Of a DNA stretch of 64,000 nucleotides, positions 37,001 to 42,464 are shown piece by piece (positions within the stretch are counted from its first letter, which is position 1; each line of letters begins with the position of its first letter). The stretch spans positions 558,001 to 622,000 of the forward strand of contig CBDAQB010000003.1 in the NCBI GenBank assembly GCA_965198825.1, written 5' to 3'. The translations under genes were made by a program, and so were the position numbers. The notes beneath the pieces are model-generated. The model saw nothing but the letters and a program-made list of their open reading frames with translations. It was not told the DNA's origin and ran no database searches. The DNA comes from BOG-908 sp965198825 (lineage in GTDB: Bacteria > Pseudomonadota > Alphaproteobacteria > Acetobacterales > Acetobacteraceae).

Positions 37001-37641
37001 CGAGCGGCAGCGATGCCGTCATCCTTGCCCAAGGCGCCGACACCGTCATCCTCGGCGGGCTCAAGAACACAATCCTCGCCGGCGGCGGCGGCGCCCTCGT
37101 TCAATCCACCGCCGCCTTCGCCGCTGCCTCTGTCGTCGGCGCCCCCACCGGCAGCACCACGCTGGAAATCACCACCGCCGGCACCGTCACCCTGAACGCC
37201 GCCGACACCAACCTCACCGTAAAGCTCGATGCCGCCTCCAGGCTCACCCTGGACAAGCTGAGCTTCGTCAACGCCATCGGCAGCAGCGGCGCCGACACCA
37301 TCATCGCCGGCGCTACCAACCAGACCCTCACCGGCAACGGCGGCACCGATGTCCTCACCGGCTACACTGGCGGCCAGGACACCTTCCTGGACAGCAGCGC
37401 GAACCTCAACGGCATCACCCTGGGCAACTGGACAGCCAACGACGTCATCGACCTCACCGACATGAACGCCACGTCCTTGAAAGCCCTGAAATACGCAGCC
37501 GGCAAACTCACCGTCACCGACGGCACCCACACCGCTGCCATCGCCATCCACGGCCTCGCCGGAACAACGCTCACGCTCGGCAACTTCTCCACCCTGGGCA
37601 CAGACGGCCACGGCGGCTCCCTGATCGGCTACCACGCCTGA
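31042..37641 (+). CDS. Giant secreted beta-repeat protein (adhesin-like), probable type I secretion substrate
   Basis: The 2199-residue protein lacks a Sec signal. After a short N-terminal region, NWNTAVNGNWSTAADWSAG starts a long beta-helix-like section. Three near-identical units of 263 and 260 residues (periods 789 and 780 bp) begin at about residues 326, 589 and 849, each with LDLGGAWSNAGSIAI. Four ASH/choice-anchor-like modules of about 115 residues follow (about 1374-1855; HVGDSAS, HVGQAAS, HVGQADG). An RTX-like C-terminal part ends DGHGGSLIGYHA, as in type I secretion signals. The ATG at 31042 has GGAG seven bases upstream and is preferred to 31009. No transporter genes are adjacent. 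It is probably a surface or biofilm adhesin. Confidence 0.82.
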   Translation: MATTQAKKHGHGDAQSTTALLPGAASLPLSIGSSEAGAGIAALLPLRAHPLTLAPDNWNTAVNGNWSTAADWSAGVPTISSDVTISVAGTYTVTIAAAATSNSVTLNNATAKLTDNSALTVASNLAITAGIFTLGSSGIINGGTLTTGASGSFVSAGGTLNGVADQGTISMSGASARLTIEHGFTGTGTINETGSSAFLYSNDTETWNTATLNIGNNTTYAYLYLEEAQTGAATLTLASQFNIVQGGRFAQINIDPQGDGANSLINKGKISAGVSAGNFVIYGQYAGDVFTNQGTINVSNGDIFDASNVVSFSNAGLINATGAKTVLDLGGAWSNAGSIAISSGATANLGGTFSLAAFSSLSNSAGQLNITGTLQNAGTTLTVGMGSAAGTVGLSGTINGGTIVDAGGGLLAQSGTLSAVTYQGTLALLNNTALYIENGLSVSSGVSAGMINDTGMDSFLHFLDTQTLDNATLNLGSASSPSYIYIEENVGTATTLTFGTHLNLVQSGKYAQIDIDPGEGSYGTNALINKGTITAGYSAGSFTILGEYGSDSFINQGSISVSNGGTFDTSNVMTFINSGLITASGSKSVLDLGGAWSNAGSIAIASGATANLGGTFSLGAFSSLSNSAGQLNITGTLQNAGTTLTIGTGSAAGTVGLSGTINGGTIVDAGGGLASQSGTLSGVTYQGTLTLLNNTTLYIENGLNVSSGGSAGTINDTGAAAFIDFLDTQTLDNATLNLGSASTSYIYIDEGVSSVSTLTLGSHLNLVQSGKYAQINIDPSGYGTNALVNKGAITAAISTGSFTILGQYGSDSFTNQGSISVSNGNIFNASNVMTFVNTGIITATGANTVLDLGGAWSNAGSIAISGGATANLGGTFSLAAFSSLSNSAGQLNITGTLQNAGTTLTLGTGSPAGTIGFSGAILGGTIVDTGGGLLAQAGTLSGVSYDGALNLSQANANILLEGSSIFTGLNGTGLGTINLTGSNAQLLTGDSTTLDHAVINFGGANVSDTIYLAPVVSNNDTLILGSSLQLTQSGAGSSDTIDLYSYPSAGTLINQGTITASASGGHFTVYNNGSQIASFTNQGIVAVSNGDVFAVSGVTTLTNQGIINVSGGGTFDLSTVTRFSNLSAGTLSGIYSVGAASLLQIANNTSVTAISGTLTLSGAGSVVEGVNSTSGKQVTIDQKLTSISSTGVLNLLANRSFSASAAFTDNGLLQLGGGTFTATGFTLGTGAHLTGFGALAAPLANAGSAEASGGTLAFTGAITGSGALQVDAGATLDVKTSASGGTASFSGMGGVLKLEAAANFTDVIANYAAGDVINIGASTATAASITGTTLAITLTGGSVLNETVSAASPSEHIGISADGHSLTAYNLAQPSIHTPEPIAFANHHVGDSASTAITLANSANPTAYSEALDAGILSATGAATASGSFTGLAAGAANSTSLLVGLNTSTAGALSGTDVITLSSDGTGIDGYGATSLGTQVVNVTGSVYAYAQASLANGGTIVLANTHVGQAASGFLALTNSAASGGYSEALDAILGNATAGYSTSGTVNALGAQGTSNALQVGYTAGASGAYGGAATLGLTSDGTAIGDGLGTTTLASQAVTITGAAYAYAAPTLASSTINFGIVHVGQADGMALSLTNGALANLYSEALDAYLSNFSAGISANGSITGLLAGQTDSASLLLQLATSASGSFSGTALLNLISDGTIIGDGLGTTTLGGQTITLSGVVDNYAVAAFQDPGGPAVAGSGTQYAINLGSVAQGSAAEVLSLGVLNGATGLSDLLQGMLSVGSDNGFNNAGFGSFSGLGAGQGEHSQSVTLTTSTAGTFTETIVLSSAGTNASGYNGTLATETLTITGVVTPIGSSSYTLTAGPNTLTGADGGDVFIASAASINSRDSLTGGNGANVIQLTGGGQFDLGAPKIFANIPTITAYEGQAAAGTVAATNQIVYLRDGTPENLSVVAGVAAKGDTNLETITIYSSNATNSIQLSSGSDAVILAQGADTVILGGLKNTILAGGGGALVQSTAAFAAASVVGAPTGSTTLEITTAGTVTLNAADTNLTVKLDAASRLTLDKLSFVNAIGSSGADTIIAGATNQTLTGNGGTDVLTGYTGGQDTFLDSSANLNGITLGNWTANDVIDLTDMNATSLKALKYAAGKLTVTDGTHTAAIAIHGLAGTTLTLGNFSTLGTDGHGGSLIGYHA

Positions 37642-37657
37642 CCAAACAATCTCTCCT

Positions 37658-37702
37658 ACTGCTCCCGCCCCCTCTATGGGGGAGGGCCGGGGGGGGGGCG
37701 CC
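37658..37702. repeat. GGGGGAGGGCCGGGG repeat, copy 3
   Basis: CCCGCCCCCTCTATGGGGGAGGGCCGG followed by a G-run lies just 3' of the giant repeat-protein gene, directly before half-element I. The G-run of about ten bases is also a spot where sequencing errors are likely. Confidence 0.6.
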
Positions 37703-37732
37703 GCCCCAATCACCAAGCCAAAAGAAAAAGCC

Positions 37733-37780
37733 AAGCAGAAAGCAGTCCTTTTTTGAAAAAAAGAACCAAAAAACTTTTAC
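37733..37780. repeat. AT-rich nested inverted repeat, left half-copy I
   Basis: The left arm only (GCAGAAAGCAG, T/A hairpin, CAAAAAACTTTTA) lies between the converging ends of the repeat-protein gene and the unknown gene at 37811. No right arm follows. Confidence 0.8.
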
Positions 37781-37810
37781 GACTTTCGCACCTCGCCTGA
37801 GGAAACGCCT

Positions 37811-38740
37811 TTACACGACCGCCGCCTTTCGTGTCGCAATGAACTTCTGCAGCAGATTCCGGATCGCAGTAGTTTGGTCCTGCAACTGCTTCTCCAAATT
37901 GGCCGACAGCTTCGCCTGATCGGTCCCATACTCGGCAAGCTTGCTGGCTCCGCCATTGATAAAGAAATCGCTTCCCTTGAAATACCGCGGATTGTTCCGG
38001 TCGTCCTGACCGAACAGCTCCCACGTCACATGCGTCCCAAGCGTGCCCCCCGGCGCCGCCGCAGGCAGGAGTGTATCCACAATATCTTCAATCGCATCAT
38101 CGATCGACCGCGACCCATTCGGATCGATGTTCGCAATATAAATGCTCATATGCGTCTTCACCCCCTCGAATGGCGACAGTGCGATCACGCGCAACTTGCC
38201 CGAAGCGGCAGTGATCTGACCTTCCCGCATCCAGACCGAAAGTTTGGGAGATTTCCAGTCAACAATGAAATTCGCCACGAAGGCCGGCAGATCCGCCTTC
38301 TTAACCTTGGTGAGCGCAGGCAGGCTGAACAACTGGTCCCACGCCGGTCCAGGCCGCACGAGCAAATTCAGCGCCGCCACCTCCCGCCGCATGATCGCCT
38401 GCAGCTGAGTCGGATTCCATTTATTATAAATGTCATTGATCTTATCGAAGGCTTTCGACATGCGCTCCGTGTGCGCCGCGATCTTCTGCCTGTTTCCAAG
38501 ATCGGCAGGAAGCGGATTGGTCCATTGCGCCATCAGCTGCGCATGCTCGTCTGTAACCTCTTGGATGCCCTTCTTCACCGCATCCGTGAAATAGCTCGAC
38601 AGCACATCCCCGGCCTTCTTGATGTCGTCGAGCCGCGACGAAATGCGTCGCGCATCCCCAAGCAGATCTTGCAGTAGCTGGTCCGAATCCTTCTTCGAAC
38701 CAAAGGCGAGCACAAAATCTGCGACACCGCTGCCACTCAT
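37811..38740 (-). CDS. Protein of unknown function, second gene of an unrecognised overlapping pair
   Basis: The 309-residue protein is mostly helical in its first half (KKDSDQLLQDLLGDARRISSRLDDIKKAGDVL, a heptad-like stretch) and mixed in the second (MSIYIANIDPNGSRSIDDAIEDIVDTLLP). It ends with another predicted coiled coil. It has no signal peptide or membrane segment. Its start overlaps the stop of the 164-residue gene upstream by four bases (ATGA), implying co-translation and a likely physical partnership. The second half is rich in Trp, Lys and Asp and might be a folded effector or enzyme domain. No family is recognised. Confidence 0.65.
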   Translation of the reverse strand: MSGSGVADFVLAFGSKKDSDQLLQDLLGDARRISSRLDDIKKAGDVLSSYFTDAVKKGIQEVTDEHAQLMAQWTNPLPADLGNRQKIAAHTERMSKAFDKINDIYNKWNPTQLQAIMRREVAALNLLVRPGPAWDQLFSLPALTKVKKADLPAFVANFIVDWKSPKLSVWMREGQITAASGKLRVIALSPFEGVKTHMSIYIANIDPNGSRSIDDAIEDIVDTLLPAAAPGGTLGTHVTWELFGQDDRNNPRYFKGSDFFINGGASKLAEYGTDQAKLSANLEKQLQDQTTAIRNLLQKFIATRKAAVV

Positions 38741-39231
38741 GCCTCGTCTCCTTCCGCATCGCTCAACGCAAGTTCCAAAGCGTCAAGCGCCGGCCCAAGC
38801 GTTCCCACAATCGACACCGGCACCCCGAACGGATTGGCATTGCAAGCCGCCACCCGCGGATCACCCGCAATATGCTTGCCGAAAGCTACCGCCAGCTTCT
38901 GCGCCTTCGCACAAGCAGCCCGCCGCCCACTTCCGCTCGCCCGCCGCACATCCTCCAGCGCCGCCATCAAGGGAACCTTGAAATCCCCGGTCACGGCATT
39001 GAGCCCGCTCTCCGCAATACCTTTCAGCGCCGGGTCATCCTGCGACCGCAAAGCCCCCTGCAAAGCCGCGATCTGCCCATCCACCGCCTCGATCGCCGAC
39101 TGCCAGCCCGCCAGCGCATTCCGCCATCGCAATTCCACCGCCTCGTCCCGCCCCCCAGCCCCAGGCAGCGGCAACGAAGCCCCCAACACCGAAACCAACC
39201 AGTCGCGCTTCTCCGAAGGCTCAATGGCCAT
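38737..39231 (-). CDS. Protein of unknown function, first gene of the overlapping pair
   Basis: This 164-residue, mainly alpha-helical protein has the distinctive pattern VELRWRNALAGWQSAIEAV, then QIAALQGALRS, then IAESGLNAVTGDFKVPLMAALEDV. An Ala-rich helix and an acidic C-terminus follow. The MAIEPSEKRD start at 39231 is preferred to an in-frame GTG at 39252. There is no export signal. Translational coupling to the 309-residue gene suggests a chaperone/partner or antidote/effector arrangement, but nothing in the sequence proves it. Confidence 0.62.
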   Translation of the reverse strand: MAIEPSEKRDWLVSVLGASLPLPGAGGRDEAVELRWRNALAGWQSAIEAVDGQIAALQGALRSQDDPALKGIAESGLNAVTGDFKVPLMAALEDVRRASGSGRRAACAKAQKLAVAFGKHIAGDPRVAACNANPFGVPVSIVGTLGPALDALELALSDAEGDEA

Positions 39232-39296
39232 GGCCGTTCCTTTCGATCCCACAGGCAGATCCTACGGCGATCAACCCCACGAACAACACCTTCTTC

Positions 39297-39332
39297 TCGC
39301 GCCCTTTATGGGGGAGGGCCGGAGAGGGGGCT
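39297..39332. repeat. GGGGGAGGGCCGGGG repeat, copy 4
   Basis: CCCTTTATGGGGGAGGGCCGGAGAGGGGG lies in the about 300-bp gap between the unknown pair and the toxin remnant. I see no gene in the rest of that gap (39333-39549). Confidence 0.6.
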
Positions 39333-39549
39333 CACGCCTAGCTCACGTGATAGAAACGAAAACTGAGCCTTTCAGCTGATAGATTTGCACCCTCCCACAA
39401 TGTTGCGAATGAGCAAGAACACCAGACTGCATGCGCTAACGCAAAGAAGATCTGGTGAGGTGGGAATTCCAAGTTTCCCGACACTGACTACCCACACACG
39501 CAGCAGGCGAGAGATGGGTTAGCGAAGTGCAACACGCTTCAACCAACGA

Positions 39550-39804
39550 TTACCCAATCAATGCCCGCAGCTTGGCCCGTACCTCCGCCAACTCCGCCTC
39601 ACTAACCCGCCCCTTCCGCTTGGCCTTGCGCGCCCGCCAGTCCTGGCTCTTCACCTGATCCGCCAACACCACGCACTTCGGCGATCCTGCAAGCACCACC
39701 TCGAACGGATAGCCCTTGATCTGCGTCGTCGTGGGGCAGCAGACGATCATTCCCGCCCGTCCGTTGTAGCTGGAGGGGCTCAGCACGGCCGCAGGCCAGC
39801 GCCA
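39550..39804 (-). pseudogene. N-terminally truncated ChpB/MazF-type toxin
   Basis: The remaining sequence covers the middle and end of a PemK/MazF-fold mRNA interferase (PAAVLSPSSYNGRAGMIVCCPTT, GYPFEVVL, VLADQVKSQDWRARKA). The first about 25-30 residues, with the usual RGDIVWL and DPQAGHEQAGRRP, are missing. The frame runs directly into the antitoxin stop (TAG 39807-39805) with only four codons between. The GTG at 39786 could start a 78-residue fragment, but it would lack the catalytic Arg-Gly-Asp-containing strand. I infer an inactive toxin produced by an internal deletion. Confidence 0.7.
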
Positions 39805-40047
39805 CTACCAGGTCTCCCGGCCCACAGCAGGTCCCGACTCAACCGGTGAATGCCGGTTATCGTCCGCGATCCCGGCAACAAGCACCGCGATATCGTAAAC
39901 AGCCGGCCGGAGCGGTTCGATGACGATGCGCCCATCCTCCTCCCGCACATCGACCGCTTGATCCAGCCCCGCCCCCGCGGCCGTCAGCACAGAAGCCGGA
40001 ATTCGCACCGCAGCACTGTTGCCGCACTTCTTCACCGACGCCCGCAT
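39805..40047 (-). CDS. AbrB/MazE-type antitoxin (partner toxin broken)
   Basis: The 80-residue antitoxin has a swapped-hairpin AbrB DNA-binding domain (VKKCGNSAAVRIPASVLTAAG, about 4-25) and a C-terminal toxin-binding tail ending GPAVGRETW, the classical ChpS/PemI-like end. The start MRASVKK at 40047 gives the normal N-terminus. Its toxin gene downstream lacks the N-terminus, so the antitoxin now stands alone and may act only as a DNA-binding protein or against related toxins such as the one at 57873. Confidence 0.85.
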   Translation of the reverse strand: MRASVKKCGNSAAVRIPASVLTAAGAGLDQAVDVREEDGRIVIEPLRPAVYDIAVLVAGIADDNRHSPVESGPAVGRETW

Positions 40048-40251
40048 GGAAAATTCTCCGCCCATGTCGCCATACCGTGGACACAACCACTGCGCATAAC
40101 AAGCACCTCTCGCGCCGGCACAAAGGCGGACTCGCAGCCTACGAACTCCGAATTTCGTTCAGGTCTCGCTAAGCCACGTGCTACCCTTCAGCGCCCGGAT
40201 TTTTCCATTCGCCGCGTCACCGAACGACGCCTTTCCAAAAGGTCTCTCATC

Positions 40252-41160
40252 GTGCCCGATTCCCAAACCAACCCGCACGACGCTTACGTAAACGACGTCT
40301 TCGGCGTAAACCCCGCTAGCTTCGCCAACCTCTCCGGTGACGCCGCGGGCAGCGCCGACACCAGCAGCGGTCAATACAGCCAGCCCGGCGCGAACGGCGG
40401 CGGCATCCTCTACGACAGCGTCAGTAGCGCGGTCGGCAACGCCATCGACACCGCAACAGACCTCGGCACCCGCTTCATCCAGGCCGAGGAGCGCGGCGCC
40501 AACAACATCTACAACAGTGTCTCCGGCGCCTTCGAAAAGGCCCTCGATACCGGAATGCAACTCGGCAACGAAGCCCTGCAAGCCGCTGAAAAGATCGGCG
40601 CCGCCGCTTGGTCCGGCGCGCAGCAGATCGGCTCCGCCATTGGCGACGCGGCCGGCGGCGTAGGCCAGGCGTTCGGCCTCGATTCAGGCGCTGCGACCGC
40701 GGGCGGGGCAAGCGGCGCCGACGCGCCCCCCGACTCATCAGGCTTCGCTGGCACAGCCGACGCCGATGCCCCCGACCCCTCCATCAACGCCGCCTCCATC
40801 GCCGGCGACATGGCCTCCGCCGCCGAAGCCCAGGGCACGACGCGCTCCAATACCGAGAGCATGCCGGATGGCTCTCCCAGCACCCCGGACGAAAGCCCCC
40901 TGGACTGGGCAGGCGCCGCCGCGACCATAGACGCTGGCAATGCCCGTGGCATGATTGAGCAAATGGGCGGCCCCGAGGTCCTCGCCCCCTTCGGCGAGAC
41001 AACCGGCCCGCTGCCAAACCAGGGTCAGCCGTCGCTTCAAGAAACTGAAGCCGCTGCCCCAGACGACAGCCCCACCCAGGCCGCGTCTGCATCAGGCGAA
41101 GTCCCGTTCGACACCGCCTCCCAGGCCGCCGGCCCCATGGAAGCCCCTACAGGCGGCTAA
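40252..41160 (+). CDS. Acidic Ala/Gly/Ser-rich protein of unknown function
   Basis: The protein has 302 residues from GTG 40252, with AAAAGG just upstream. After PHDAYVNDVFGVNPASF it has an amphipathic helical section (about 55-130) with repeated A-x3-G helices and several GAAAW/GSAIGDAAGG patterns that look like membrane-binding glycine-zipper helices. The rest is low-complexity and acidic. There is no signal peptide and no recognised domain. It is followed 59 bp later by another unknown gene on the same strand. The composition resembles secreted or structural proteins, but no role can be assigned. Confidence 0.55.
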   Translation: MPDSQTNPHDAYVNDVFGVNPASFANLSGDAAGSADTSSGQYSQPGANGGGILYDSVSSAVGNAIDTATDLGTRFIQAEERGANNIYNSVSGAFEKALDTGMQLGNEALQAAEKIGAAAWSGAQQIGSAIGDAAGGVGQAFGLDSGAATAGGASGADAPPDSSGFAGTADADAPDPSINAASIAGDMASAAEAQGTTRSNTESMPDGSPSTPDESPLDWAGAAATIDAGNARGMIEQMGGPEVLAPFGETTGPLPNQGQPSLQETEAAAPDDSPTQAASASGEVPFDTASQAAGPMEAPTGG

Positions 41161-41219
41161 AAAGCAAAGCACAAAGTCAGTGCTGAAAAGAAATAAAACT
41201 TGCCCAAACCCCTTGACTT

Positions 41220-41924
41220 ATGTTCTCTATCCGTTCCGAACCCGGAGCGGCCACCGTGAACGCCCTCACCCCGATCGCCACCCAAAGCCAGGAAGAAAGA
41301 ACCGCCAGGCACCTCAGCGCCTGCCAGGAACTCGCCGAACTCGGCATGCAACTGGCCAGGATCGCCGCCCAGAAAGCCCTGCGCGACTGGCAAGCCGAGG
41401 AAGCCACCCAACCCGGTGAAACCCCACCCGCCACCACCAGGTCCGCCGACCCAAGCCTGACCTTCACCCGCCTCTCGCTGGCAGTCCGCCAGGCGATCAC
41501 CCTCGAAGCCCAGATCGCCGCCGGCCCCGAAGCCTTCCTCCGCCCTGCCTTGCGCTCAGCCCCCCGCGCCGCCATCCCGCCGGACCAGGGGGCGCAACCC
41601 CACCCAGACCCCAGGCACGCACTCCTCACCAGGGTCTTCGACGAAGCGACCAAACTTCATCCCAGGCGCGCCGAAATCCGGCGAACCATCGCCGGCCGCA
41701 TCGACCACGACCTCGCCCTCGACCCGCACGGCGAATACCCCGCCGGCGTCATCCTCCCCGCCATCAGCGAGGATCTCGGCATCGAAATCGACTACACCAA
41801 AATGTCCGACGAAACCCTCGAGGCCCTGGTCCCCAAAAGCTACACCCCCACCGCCGAACAGGAAGCCGACTGGGAAGCCGGCAACTACTCCCCCTTCAGC
41901 CAGAAAAAACCCGCCCCCGCCTAA
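41220..41924 (+). CDS. Helical protein of unknown function
   Basis: The 234-residue protein has a helical N-terminus (ERTARHLSACQELAELGMQLARIAAQKALRDW), a central TFTRLSLAVRQAITLEAQIAAG helix, and a C-terminal half with RRAEIRRTIAGRIDHDLALDPHGEYPAGVILPAISEDLGIEIDY. This alternation of ordered helices with Pro-rich linkers fits a soluble cytoplasmic protein. I do not recognise it with certainty; it may belong to a family of unnamed proteins in related bacteria. Confidence 0.6.
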   Translation: MFSIRSEPGAATVNALTPIATQSQEERTARHLSACQELAELGMQLARIAAQKALRDWQAEEATQPGETPPATTRSADPSLTFTRLSLAVRQAITLEAQIAAGPEAFLRPALRSAPRAAIPPDQGAQPHPDPRHALLTRVFDEATKLHPRRAEIRRTIAGRIDHDLALDPHGEYPAGVILPAISEDLGIEIDYTKMSDETLEALVPKSYTPTAEQEADWEAGNYSPFSQKKPAPA

Positions 41925-41943
41925 GAAAAATCCGTCATGGCGA

Positions 41944-41959
41944 GCCGCCGCTTGGCGGC
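41944..41959. repeat. GC hairpin of a CATGGCGAGCCGC-type dispersed repeat
   Basis: A perfect 6-bp stem (GCCGCC/GGCGGC, four-base loop) lies within the sequence from GTCATGGCGAGC (41935) to GCGAAGCAATCCAG (41970), just 3' of the unknown gene. The flanking words resemble a dispersed repeat of alphaproteobacterial genomes. It could serve as a weak terminator. Confidence 0.45.
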
Positions 41960-42019
41960 GAAGCAATCCAGAGCAAGTGCCCAAGAAGCCAACGCCTTGG
42001 CTAGCAGCAAAACCGAAAG

Positions 42020-42127
42020 ATCAACCACGAAGACACGAAGTCCACACGCAGCCAAACCGAAGCAAACGAACAAAGAGCCGAGCCCCACGAAGAAGGCTCC
42101 GCCCTCCGCGTCTTCGTGTGTGATCTT
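42020..42127. repeat. Inverted repeat of the CCACGAAGACACGAAG type, copy 2
   Basis: ATCAACCACGAAGACACGAAG at 42020-42040 faces CGTCTTCGTGTGTGATCTT at 42109-42127, making near-perfect inverted ends around a 68-bp interior without a gene. Copy 1 is at 5308-5433. This is a candidate non-autonomous mobile repeat. Confidence 0.6.
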
Positions 42128-42177
42128 ACGAAGCCAGCCTAAAGAGCAAAGCCCACAGAATGGGCCAAGCCAAACCG

Positions 42178-42336
42178 TCAGCCCTTGGCCTTAAGCTCGG
42201 CGAGATACCGCGCGTAAGCACGCACCCGGCGCCGATCCTTGCGCCAGGCCGAAGTCCCTTTGTAGCGGGCAAACGGCGCCACCTTCGGCCGGGCAGCGCG
42301 AAAGCGCTCGTCAGTCTCAGTCCGTGTAGTGCTCAT
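42178..42336 (-). CDS. Small basic protein of unknown function
   Basis: The product has 52 residues from ATG 42336, which is preceded by GGAGG at a spacing of eight bases; that ribosome site decides the start. The protein is strongly basic in its second half (KGTSAWRKDRRRVRAYARYLAELKAKG) and could bind nucleic acid. It is divergent from the helicase gene at 42465. Confidence 0.6.
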   Translation of the reverse strand: MSTTRTETDERFRAARPKVAPFARYKGTSAWRKDRRRVRAYARYLAELKAKG

Positions 42337-42403
42337 GGAAAGTCCTCCAAAAACCCCCCTCAACCACCCCAGCCCGGGCAGCGCAAGCCAAGCCCCACCC
42401 AAC

Positions 42404-42454
42404 ATCCAAAAGTTTTTTGCTTCTTTTTTTCAAAAAAGAAGTCCTGCCTTCCTA
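42404..42454. repeat. AT-rich nested inverted repeat, right half-copy J
   Basis: Only the right arm is present: CATCCAAAAGTTTTTTGC, T/A hairpin, GTCCTGCCTTCCT. It ends 10 bp before the helicase start. The matching left arm is absent here but stands alone at 29628-29675, on the other side of the accessory stretch. Confidence 0.8.
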
Positions 42455-42464
42455 CTTCCTGAAG

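Noticed and set aside
36190..37734. A 514-codon minus-strand open frame opposite the giant repeat gene
   Set aside because: It is the antisense of repetitive Gly/Ala/Thr codons and has no start signal or family pattern.
39850..40251. Long N-terminal extension of the acidic protein at 40252
   Set aside because: It reads antisense through the antitoxin gene; GTG 40252 has a ribosome-like AAAAGG and starts the protein-like part.
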